Below, piece after piece: positions 1 to 4,360 of a stretch of 5,190 nt of DNA. The notes below the pieces were generated by a model that searched no databases, was not told the DNA's origin, and saw only the letters and a list, made by a program, of their open reading frames with translations. The DNA comes from MWDT01 sp035506315 (GTDB lineage: Bacteria > Verrucomicrobiota > Verrucomicrobiia > Opitutales > Opitutaceae). Each line of letters starts with the position of its first letter. Position 1 is the first letter of the stretch. Position numbers and translations under genes: made by a program. Location of the stretch: the NCBI GenBank assembly GCA_035506315.1, contig DATJPQ010000051.1:1-5190 (forward strand), in the 5' to 3' direction.

Positions 1-786
1 CGCGGTGGCCGCACCCGGAGGTTGCAACGTCGTGAATCCGCCCCCGAAGAGAATCTGCTGTCGGCCGGTGATCGGGTCGGCAGGCGCCAGGGCCAGCGTC
101 AGGACCACGGCATTGGGATTGGGGTTGAAGCCCGTGTCGAGCGAACCGTCGGCATTGAGCCGCGCGAGATAGTTGCGGGTCGTCGGATCATCGGTGCCGT
201 TGCTGAGCTGGCGCGTGGTGAATTGGCCGCCCAGGAGGATTTTGCCGTCCTTTGACTGCACCGCCAGAACCTTGATCTGGGTTTTCGCGGACGATGGGTT
301 GAACAACAGGCTGGTGGCGAGCGGACTGAAGTTCGGGTCAATGGTCCCGTCAGACTTGAGCATCGCGAGATTGGTGCGCGACGTCGCGGTTGTCGCGCCG
401 TTGGGTTGCAGAGAGGTGAAACTACCTCCGATGAGAATTCTGCCACTGCCGTCCGGCATCAAAACCATGGCACTGACCGGGCCATTCACGTTCGGATCGA
501 ACGTCGCATCGAGCGAGCCGTCGGCATTGATTCGGGCAATGTTGTTGCGGAATCCGCCCACCGTGCCGTTGGGCTTGAGGAGGGTGAAATTGCCAGCGAG
601 GAGAATTTTGCCGTCGGGCTGGATGGCCGTCGTATAGACGACCCCATCGACGTTGGGATCGAAGCCGTCGGCTGCGGAAGGTGTGTTGCCTTGCGCCCAT
701 AGCGCCGCTGGGGACACCGCCAATAACGCGGCTCCGGCAATGCTGATACGACGCAGGAAGGAGTTCAAAAACGAAACGATTCGCAT
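1..786 (-). CDS. Secreted delta-60 repeat protein, N-terminal part
   Basis: The frame is open from an ATG at 786 to the window edge, giving 262 codons with no stop, so the C-terminus is missing. Residues 1-31 look like a Sec signal peptide: basic RR at 12-13, a hydrophobic stretch around 16-29, and likely cleavage after ALWA. Four tandem units follow, at about residues 41-92, 93-150, 151-216 and 217-262 (cut). They share F-[DNS]-P, a hydrophobic strand, a PDGK-like turn, IL-x-G-G-x-F-T, and a closing L-x-x-DGS-[LI]-D. This matches the delta-60 repeat family (TIGR02608-like), which is predicted to form beta-propeller-like structures in long exported or surface proteins; biochemical function is unknown. 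The family often runs to many hundreds of residues, so much is probably outside the window. The start is chosen because the signal peptide begins there; no Shine-Dalgarno is visible. It is transcribed divergently from the MuiA-family gene. Confidence 0.88.
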   Translation of the reverse strand, partial: MRIVSFLNSFLRRISIAGAALLAVSPAALWAQGNTPSAADGFDPNVDGVVYTTAIQPDGKILLAGNFTLLKPNGTVGGFRNNIARINADGSLDATFDPNVNGPVSAMVLMPDGSGRILIGGSFTSLQPNGATTATSRTNLAMLKSDGTIDPNFSPLATSLLFNPSSAKTQIKVLAVQSKDGKILLGGQFTTRQLSNGTDDPTTRNYLARLNADGSLDTGFNPNPNAVVLTLALAPADPITGRQQILFGGGFTTLQPPGAATA

Positions 787-1125
787 GGCAGAGTAGCTTG
801 GTTGGCGTAAATCCGGACGAAGCGCAAGCGGCGACAAGCCTTCGGTGCAGCTTTGTTTTTTGGGGGTTCCGCCGCCCAGACACCCCGCAAAGGGTCGGTA
901 CAGCATAATGGGTCTAAGCCGGAAAGAGTAAGGAGAAATCACCGTCCGCCCTTAGAGTTCGCGAAAGGCCTCCAGGTTCCGGTAAATTCTCGTTCGATCG
1001 CGCCCAAATCGGCGCATGGGTTGCCGGGCCGCGATATGCGTCCGTTTTTAGCTGCGTTTCTTCCCGTTCCTAAGAAAATCCCGCATGGAACGTTATCCAT
1101 CCAAATACGTCCCAAGTTTCGCTCT
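787..1125. other. Divergent intergenic region
   Basis: These 339 bp lie between the starts of two divergent exported-protein genes and must hold at least one promoter for each, but I see no convincing sigma-70 pair. Small dyads are present: CGTTCC at 1065-1070 against GGAACG at 1087-1092; ATGGA at 1085-1089 against TCCAT at 1096-1100; and GGCGCAT at 1011-1017 against ATGCGTC at 1036-1042, with one G-T pair, followed by a T run at 1045-1049. A purine-rich AAGGAG occurs near 931-936 but has no start codon at the right distance. The plus-strand reading frame is open from 853, but its translation (rich in R, P, K and S, with no domain) does not look like protein. I see no RNA gene here. Confidence 0.5.
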
Positions 1126-2850
1126 ATGAAAACCCTCCGTCTTCCACTCGCTGCTGCTTTCTGGATTCTGGCGTCCATCCTCCGCCTGGGCGCCGCCGAC
1201 GCCAATTCGCGCATTTCCGCTGTCACCGTTTATGCCGACCGCGCCGTCGTCACGCGTACCGCGACCATCGCCGTGCCCGCCACCGGCCCGCTCGAAATCG
1301 TGTTCGCCAACCTGCCGGCCACGCTGGTTGAGCAATCGCTGCAGGTCTCCGGCCGCGGCACGGCACAGGCCACCATCCTCGACGTTACCGCCCGAGCTGC
1401 CTATCTTGATTTCACGCCCAACGAGCGGGTGAAAGTGCTGGAGGATGAACTCCGCGGCCTGCAAAAACAACGGCGCGGCCTCGACGACCACAGCAAGCTC
1501 CTCGACGAGCAGAGAGCCTCGCTCGGCCGCGTCGAAGCCGCCCTCACCTCCCCTGCCAACAAGGATGCCGCCCGCCCCACCCTCGAAGATCTCACCAAGC
1601 TGCTCAGCTTCCTGGGTGAACAACGCGGCAAGCTCGTCGCCGATACCGCCGCGCTGGATGAGCAGCGCGAAGAGCTCCAGGTGAAGATCGACGCCACGCA
1701 GCAACAGCTCAACGAACTCCGCGGCGCCCGCGGTCGCACGGTCAAGAACGTGACCGTGCGCCTGGCCGCCGCGAGCCCCGGCCAGCTTGACCTCGCGCTC
1801 TGCTATGCCGTACCCGGCGCCGGATGGACGCCCGCCTACGATGCCCGACTGCGCGCCGAGGAGCGCGCCGTCGAGCTCGCCTATTTCGGCGTGGTGCGCA
1901 ACGGCACCGGCGAAGACTGGAAAGAAGTGGCGCTCACGCTCTCCACCGCCCGCCCCGCGCTCGGCGGCGGCGCGCCTGAGCTGCCGGCGTGGATCGTGGA
2001 CGTGGCGAAGCCCATGCCAGCAGGCCTGCCTGCCGTGAACAATTTTGCCGATCGCAGTCAACTCAAACTCCGTAGCAGCGCAGGCATGGCCACATGGGGT
2101 GCAAAGGCCATGACTTTCGGCCCGACGGAATCCAACGCTCTAGCCGAAGCCGCCGCTCCTGTCATGCTGGACGCCGCCGTCGCCTCCGCCACCGTCGAGT
2201 CCGCCGCCACCAGCGCCACGTTCAAGATCACGACGCCCGTCACGCTGCCCGCCGACAACACCACGCAGAAGGTTGCCATCGCCACCGCCAAACTCGCCGC
2301 CAATCTCCAGTTTCAGGCCACGCCCAAGCTGAGCGAAACCGCCTTCCTCAGCGCATACGTCACCAACTCTTCCGACTATCCCCTGCTCGCCGGCGCGGTG
2401 AGCACTTTCCTCGACGATACGTTTGTCGCCGCCAGCAGCCTGAAAACCGTGATGCCCGGCGAGAAATTCGAGCTCGCGCTCGGCGCCGACGAGGGCATCG
2501 CGATCAAGCGCAAACTCGTCAACCGCTTCGCCGAGGACACCGGACTCACCTCGAAATACCGCCGCGTTACCTATGAATTTCTCGTCACGGTCACCAACAA
2601 CAAGAAGACCGCCGAGAAGGTGGTTTTCAAGGACGTCGTCCCGGTTTCCCGCGACGAAAAGATCGAGGTGAAACTGCTCGCGCCCGCCGAACGCGACCTC
2701 GGCACCAAGGAGGCGCCGAAGGAAATCTCGCGCGAGGAGGACGGTAAACTCGTCTGGCGCCTCAACCTCAAGCCCGGCGAAAAGCGCGAACTGCCGCTCA
2801 AGTTTTCCGTCGAGTATCCCGCTGGCACCCCGGTCACCGGCGTGGAGTGA
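1126..2850 (+). CDS. Exported MuiA-family protein (DUF4140/DUF4139)
   Basis: Complete, 574 aa. Residues 1 to about 24-26 form a Sec signal peptide (MKTLRLPL, a hydrophobic core, then LGAADA), so the product is exported. Residues about 30-127 match the N-terminal DUF4140 domain: ISAVTVYADRAVVTR, then an NLP-x-x-L-x-x-x-S-L strand typical of the family. Residues about 100-200 are charged, rich in E, Q, K and L, and probably a coiled coil. Residues about 220-565 are the DUF4139 domain, with YAVPGAGWTPAYDARL near 228, VRNGTGEDW near 257, LTLSTARP near 270, and a C-terminal KPGEKRELPLKFSVEYP. The family is named after a mucoidy inhibitor A; its molecular role is not established. Length is usual or slightly long. 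The frame is open upstream to 853, but ATG 1126 is preferred because the signal peptide starts there. It has no visible Shine-Dalgarno. An alanine-rich stretch at about 335-365 is a low-complexity insert. Confidence 0.88.
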   Translation: MKTLRLPLAAAFWILASILRLGAADANSRISAVTVYADRAVVTRTATIAVPATGPLEIVFANLPATLVEQSLQVSGRGTAQATILDVTARAAYLDFTPNERVKVLEDELRGLQKQRRGLDDHSKLLDEQRASLGRVEAALTSPANKDAARPTLEDLTKLLSFLGEQRGKLVADTAALDEQREELQVKIDATQQQLNELRGARGRTVKNVTVRLAAASPGQLDLALCYAVPGAGWTPAYDARLRAEERAVELAYFGVVRNGTGEDWKEVALTLSTARPALGGGAPELPAWIVDVAKPMPAGLPAVNNFADRSQLKLRSSAGMATWGAKAMTFGPTESNALAEAAAPVMLDAAVASATVESAATSATFKITTPVTLPADNTTQKVAIATAKLAANLQFQATPKLSETAFLSAYVTNSSDYPLLAGAVSTFLDDTFVAASSLKTVMPGEKFELALGADEGIAIKRKLVNRFAEDTGLTSKYRRVTYEFLVTVTNNKKTAEKVVFKDVVPVSRDEKIEVKLLAPAERDLGTKEAPKEISREEDGKLVWRLNLKPGEKRELPLKFSVEYPAGTPVTGVE

Positions 2851-2852
2851 TC

Positions 2853-2870
2853 TGTAGGGCGGGATCGCCG
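2853..2870 (+). repeat. Left 18-bp inverted repeat arm
   Basis: This is an exact reverse complement of 3059-3076. Its CGGGAT (2860-2865) also pairs locally with ATCCCG (2872-2877) across a 6-nt loop. It could therefore form a small hairpin straight after the MuiA stop codon at 2848-2850, but no T run follows, so it is not a standard intrinsic terminator. Confidence 0.9.
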
Positions 2871-2885
2871 AATCCCGTCGTCCGC

Positions 2886-2909
2886 GTAGCCACGAGCGTG
2901 AGCGAGTGG
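2886..2909 (+). repeat. Short repeat, uninterrupted copy
   Basis: It consists of GTAGCCACGAGCGTGAGC followed directly by GAGTGG. A second copy starts at 2947 and matches 16 of the first 18 bases plus all six of the GAGTGG tail, but the tail is displaced by a 39-bp insertion. This intact copy is what defines the insertion point in the other one. Confidence 0.8.
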
Positions 2910-2946
2910 ATGGTTTTCCCTTGTGTCGGTTTTGCCGATCCGCCCC

Positions 2947-3009
2947 GTGGCCGCGAGCGTGAGCCCCTCGACAAGCTCGGGGCCCTGAGCTTGTCGAATG
3001 GGCGAGTGG
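2947..3009 (+). repeat. Short repeat, copy split by a palindrome
   Basis: The left part, GTGGCCGCGAGCGTGAGC (2947-2964), matches the copy at 2886 at 16 of 18 positions. The right part, GAGTGG (3004-3009), matches that copy's tail exactly. Between them lies the palindromic segment 2965-3003. The dinucleotide GC occurs at both edges of the insertion (2963-2964 and 3002-3003). This may be a 2-bp target duplication, but at this length it could be chance. Confidence 0.7.
2965..3003. repeat. REP-like palindromic element, about 39 bp
   Basis: CGACAAGCTC (2969-2978) pairs perfectly with GAGCTTGTCG (2987-2996). T2968-A2997 extends the stem, and a G-T pair and two G-C pairs extend it inward, so nearly all of 2968-2997 can fold. 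I recognise the core CGACAAGCTC...GAGCTTGTCG as a very common dispersed palindrome in environmental bacterial genomes. Translated by mistake, it gives strings such as RQAQGPELVEG, which the minus strand shows here. The usual form is more symmetrical than this copy, which has drifted in the loop and at the outer edges. There is no coding content. Confidence 0.75.
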
Positions 3010-3015
3010 GCTGAA

Positions 3016-3046
3016 CCAGGGCGGGATGTCAACCTGTCGCCCCTGG
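3016..3046. repeat. Hairpin with bulge inside the mosaic
   Basis: CCAGGGCG (3016-3023) pairs with CGCCCCTGG (3038-3046): eight pairs with one bulged C and a 14-nt loop. No T run follows on either strand, so it is not called a terminator. It shares GGGCGGGAT with the 18-bp boundary repeat, and may be a diverged piece of the same repeat family. Confidence 0.5.
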
Positions 3047-3058
3047 CGTGGCTCGGTA

Positions 3059-3076
3059 CGGCGATCCCGCCCTACA
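3059..3076 (-). repeat. Right 18-bp inverted repeat arm
   Basis: CGGCGATCCCGCCCTACA is the exact reverse complement of the arm at 2853-2870 and closes the 224-bp mosaic. The next 64 bp lead to the peroxiredoxin start and carry the promoter-like site and dyad described separately. Confidence 0.9.
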
Positions 3077-3102
3077 ACAACCCGCCGATCACGCACCGCC
3101 AT

Positions 3103-3138
3103 TTGCGAAAAACGTCGCGCTGGTTAAAACTAGCGACG
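3103..3138 (+). promoter_or_regulatory. Possible promoter overlapping a dyad before the peroxiredoxin gene
   Basis: TTGCGA (3103-3108) and TAAAAC (3125-3130) each match four of six sigma-70 consensus positions, with a 16-bp spacer. A dyad covers the same place: CGTCG (3113-3117) pairs with CGACG (3134-3138), and CTGGTT (3120-3125) pairs with AACTAG (3128-3133) with one G-T pair, leaving a 2-nt left bulge and a 2-nt loop. It ends 2 nt before the ATG at 3141. If the promoter call is right, the transcript would start within a few bases of the ATG and the dyad would be an operator-like site in DNA. If transcription starts further upstream, it would be an RNA hairpin over the ribosome-binding region. 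The dyad is visible; both roles are inference. Confidence 0.35.
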
Positions 3139-3140
3139 CC

Positions 3141-3653
3141 ATGAAATCGCGCCTGTTCATTCTCCTCCCGTTTTTCGCCATGCTCTTCTCCTTCGCTTCC
3201 GCCGAGCCGCTCTCCGTCGGTGCGGCCGCTCCTGCCGTTTCCGGCACCACCGAAACCGGCGCAACGCTCGCCCTGGCTGACGTCTACGCCAAACAGCCCT
3301 ACACCCTCGTCTATTTCTTCCCGAAGGCCGACACGCCCGGCTGCACCAAGCAAGGCTGCTCGCTCCGCGACGCCTATGAGGAGCTCACCCAAAAGGGCGT
3401 GGCCGTGATCGGCGTGAGCACCGACGGCGTCGAGGCCCAAAAGGCGTTCAAGGACAAATATCATTTCCCCTTCACGCTCATCGCCGACAAGGGCAAGACC
3501 GTGATCAACGCGTTCGGCGTGCCGGCAACGATGGGCTATGCCACCCGCCAGGCTTTTCTCATCAAGGGCGGCAAGATCGTCTGGGCCGACTATAAGGCCT
3601 CCACCGACAAGCAGGCGGCCGATGTGCTGAAAGTTCTCGCCGGTCAAAAGTAG
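3141..3653 (+). CDS. Exported PrxQ/BCP-type peroxiredoxin
   Basis: Complete, 170 aa; an AhpC/TSA-fold thiol peroxidase that reduces hydrogen peroxide and organic peroxides. Residues 1-21 form a Sec signal peptide (MKSRLFILLPFF, then a hydrophobic core and ASA before Glu22), so the mature enzyme should be periplasmic or otherwise outside the cytoplasm. No lipobox cysteine is present. The active site is seen in VYFFPKADTPGCTKQGCSLRD: Thr65, Pro66, peroxidatic Cys68 and, five residues on, Cys73. This C-x4-C spacing is the PrxQ atypical 2-Cys arrangement. Arg136 in ATRQAFLI fits the conserved catalytic Arg. GVSTDGVEAQKAF and FTLIADKGKTV are typical of the family. The frame is open to 3048, but the signal peptide fixes the start at 3141. 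No Shine-Dalgarno is visible. The exported location means the reductant must be an extracytoplasmic thioredoxin-like protein; none is encoded here. Confidence 0.93.
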   Translation: MKSRLFILLPFFAMLFSFASAEPLSVGAAAPAVSGTTETGATLALADVYAKQPYTLVYFFPKADTPGCTKQGCSLRDAYEELTQKGVAVIGVSTDGVEAQKAFKDKYHFPFTLIADKGKTVINAFGVPATMGYATRQAFLIKGGKIVWADYKASTDKQAADVLKVLAGQK

Positions 3654-3721
3654 TTCCACGGGCCGCCCGCCATCGATGCTCAGCCTCGATGTCCGCCTAT
3701 TGCGCCCGCCCTTCCTGCCCC

Positions 3722-3762
3722 CCGCGGCCCCTTCCCGCGGTGCCTGTCCTCCCACATTTTTT
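3722..3762 (+). terminator. Weak terminator candidate after the peroxiredoxin gene
   Basis: CCGCGG (3722-3727) and CCGCGG (3735-3740) form a 6-bp GC-only stem with a 7-nt loop. A run of six T follows at about 3757-3762. The T run lies some 16 nt beyond the stem, too far for a textbook intrinsic terminator, so this is only a candidate. Confidence 0.25.
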
Positions 3763-3784
3763 CACCCAACCTCCGCGCGCCAGA

Positions 3785-3809
3785 GTTTGTCACGTATTAC
3801 GTTACAAAC
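3785..3809. promoter_or_regulatory. 25-bp palindrome, copy 1 (operator-like)
   Basis: The left arm GTTTGTCACGTA and right arm TACGTTACAAAC flank a central T at 3797. Eleven of twelve positions pair; the only mismatch is C3791 against T3803. With its preceding A it matches copy 2 at 24 of 26 positions. It is much more AT-rich than its surroundings. The long, nearly complete dyad resembles the binding site of a dimeric or double-dimer regulator, for example a TetR-type protein, but I recognise no known site and no regulator gene is in the window. As RNA it would fold with a mismatched stem and no T run directly after it, so it is a poor terminator. Confidence 0.7.
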
Positions 3810-3854
3810 TCATTCGTTTTCCCTCTGAAAATCGAGCCAGTTTGCCCAGCGTAA

Positions 3855-3879
3855 GTTTGTCACATAATACGTTACAAAC
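3855..3879. promoter_or_regulatory. 25-bp palindrome, copy 2 (operator-like)
   Basis: The left arm GTTTGTCACATA and right arm TACGTTACAAAC flank a central A at 3867. Ten of twelve positions pair. The mismatch C3861 against T3873 is the same as in copy 1; A3864 against C3870 is new. The centres of the two copies are exactly 70 bp apart and the shared mismatch shows they lie in the same orientation, so they are direct repeats of a palindrome with a 45-bp spacer (3810-3854). Function is unknown. Confidence 0.7.
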
Positions 3880-3900
3880 GATCCGGGCGCCCGCCGGTTG

Positions 3901-3934
3901 CGGCCGGAAATTTTCCCGCACGGCGGTCCGGCCG
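3901..3934. repeat. GC-rich inverted repeat after the CoA-binding gene
   Basis: CGGCCGGA (3901-3908) and TCCGGCCG (3927-3934) form a perfect 8-bp stem with an 18-nt loop. It lies 10 nt beyond the minus-strand stop codon at 3944-3946. It could help end the PIG-L/CoA-binding transcript, but on the minus strand it is followed by CAACCGG rather than a T run, so an intrinsic terminator is not established. Confidence 0.35.
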
Positions 3935-3943
3935 GTTGCGCGG

Positions 3944-4360
3944 TCAGGTCTGACGTGACAGCAGCCGCCGGTGCTCGCGCAGCGTGCACCGATCCATCAC
4001 GACCGCCAGACCGGCGGCGTGGGCGAGTGCCGCCGCCTCGTCGTTGACGATCCCGAGCTGCAGCCAGAGCGTTTTCGCCCCCACCGCCACCGCCGCGCGA
4101 GCCACCTCGAGGCAAGCCGCCGCCGGCCGAAACACGTCCACCAGGTCGACCGGTTCCGGCACCGCGCGTAAATCGGCATAGACGGTTTCGCCGAGGATGA
4201 CGCCCCCGCGCGGATTCACCGGAATGATGCGATAGCCTTGGGCCTGCAAATAGGCGGCGACCTCATGGCTGGGTTTTGCGGAATCGCCCGAGAGTCCGAC
4301 GACGGCAATCGTCCGCGCCTCGCGCAGGATACGCCTCAGTCCGTCGTCGGCCGGAATCAT
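3944..4360 (-). CDS. CoA-binding protein (CoA_binding_2, YccU-like)
   Basis: Complete, 138 aa, the usual length for this single-domain Rossmann-fold family, whose members bind CoA or acyl-CoA; the physiological role is poorly known. Residues 17-30 (TIAVVGLSGDSAKP) form the first strand and nucleotide-binding turn. SHEVAAYLQAQGYRIIPVNPRG (31-52) is the family's conserved helix and strand, followed by ILGE-x-x-Y, VDLVDVFRP (71-79), GAKTLWLQLGIVND (94-107) and a closing VVMDRC-x-x-x-EH (121-130). The conserved Cys125 and His130 are present. Its ATG overlaps the TGA of the upstream PIG-L gene as ATGA, so the two are probably translationally coupled; AAGG lies only 1 nt from the ATG, too close for a normal ribosome-binding site. 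The protein is cytoplasmic, with no signal peptide or membrane segment. It ends convergently with the peroxiredoxin gene. Confidence 0.9.
   Translation of the reverse strand: MIPADDGLRRILREARTIAVVGLSGDSAKPSHEVAAYLQAQGYRIIPVNPRGGVILGETVYADLRAVPEPVDLVDVFRPAAACLEVARAAVAVGAKTLWLQLGIVNDEAAALAHAAGLAVVMDRCTLREHRRLLSRQT
4357..4360 (-). other. ATGA start/stop overlap
   Basis: On the minus strand the four bases 4360-4357 read ATGA. The TGA ends the PIG-L gene and the ATG starts the CoA-binding gene in another frame. This is the classic arrangement for translational re-initiation and implies one mRNA for both genes. Confidence 0.9.

Larger units (their letters stand above)
2853..3076. repeat. 224-bp repeat mosaic bounded by inverted repeats
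   Basis: The segment begins with TGTAGGGCGGGATCGCCG (2853-2870) and ends with its exact reverse complement (3059-3076): 18 of 18 bp, with no extension on either side. It starts 3 nt after the MuiA stop codon and ends 64 nt before the peroxiredoxin start. Inside are two degenerate copies of another repeat, a palindromic insertion and a further hairpin, each listed separately. There is no transposase and no credible coding frame. No target-site duplication is obvious: the flanks read TGATC on the left and ACAAC on the right. It could be a non-autonomous MITE-like element. It could equally be two inverted copies of a dispersed intergenic repeat that happen to enclose other repeats. The inverted ends are certain; calling it a mobile element is inference. 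Confidence 0.65.
3654..3943. other. Convergent intergenic region with structured DNA
   Basis: These 290 bp separate the 3' ends of the peroxiredoxin gene (plus) and the CoA-binding gene (minus), so promoters for the flanking genes are not expected here. It holds CATCGA (3671-3676) against TCGATG (3686-3691), a CCGCGG hairpin with a later T run, two AT-rich 25-bp palindromes and a GC-rich inverted repeat, each discussed in its own entry where supported. GCCGGTTGCG occurs twice, at 3893-3902 and 3931-3940. The plus frame 3689-3958 is open, but its product is Arg/Pro/Ser-rich, has no recognisable domain, and runs straight through both palindromes, so I do not call it a gene. Confidence 0.6.

Noticed and set aside
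1011..1049. Intrinsic terminator before the MuiA-family gene
   Set aside because: The 7-bp stem has a G-T pair and an 18-nt loop, and nothing upstream on the plus strand needs terminating.
853..1125. N-terminal extension of the MuiA-family gene by 91 codons
   Set aside because: The added residues look non-protein and would bury the signal peptide that begins at 1126.
1093..2061. Minus-strand 322-codon open frame opposite the MuiA-family gene
   Set aside because: It is Gly/Ala-rich without any domain and lies wholly over a well-recognised gene. Long antisense frames are expected in GC-rich codon usage.
2140..3102. Minus-strand 320-codon open frame
   Set aside because: It overlaps the DUF4139 coding region and runs through the repeat mosaic; the translation includes junk from the palindrome.
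3784..3879. CRISPR array
   Set aside because: There are only two repeat units, with a 45-bp spacer, a strongly palindromic repeat and no cas gene.
3784..3879. XerC/XerD dif-type or parS-type site
   Set aside because: The right arm TTACGTTA resembles the XerD arm of dif, but the opposite arm does not fit an 11-6-11 layout. parS has a 16-bp dyad with another centre; only the CACGT core is similar.
3689..3958. Small plus-strand gene of 89 codons in the convergent gap
   Set aside because: It has no ribosome-binding site, its composition is Arg/Pro/Ser-rich, it spans both palindromes and it overlaps the CoA-binding gene end.
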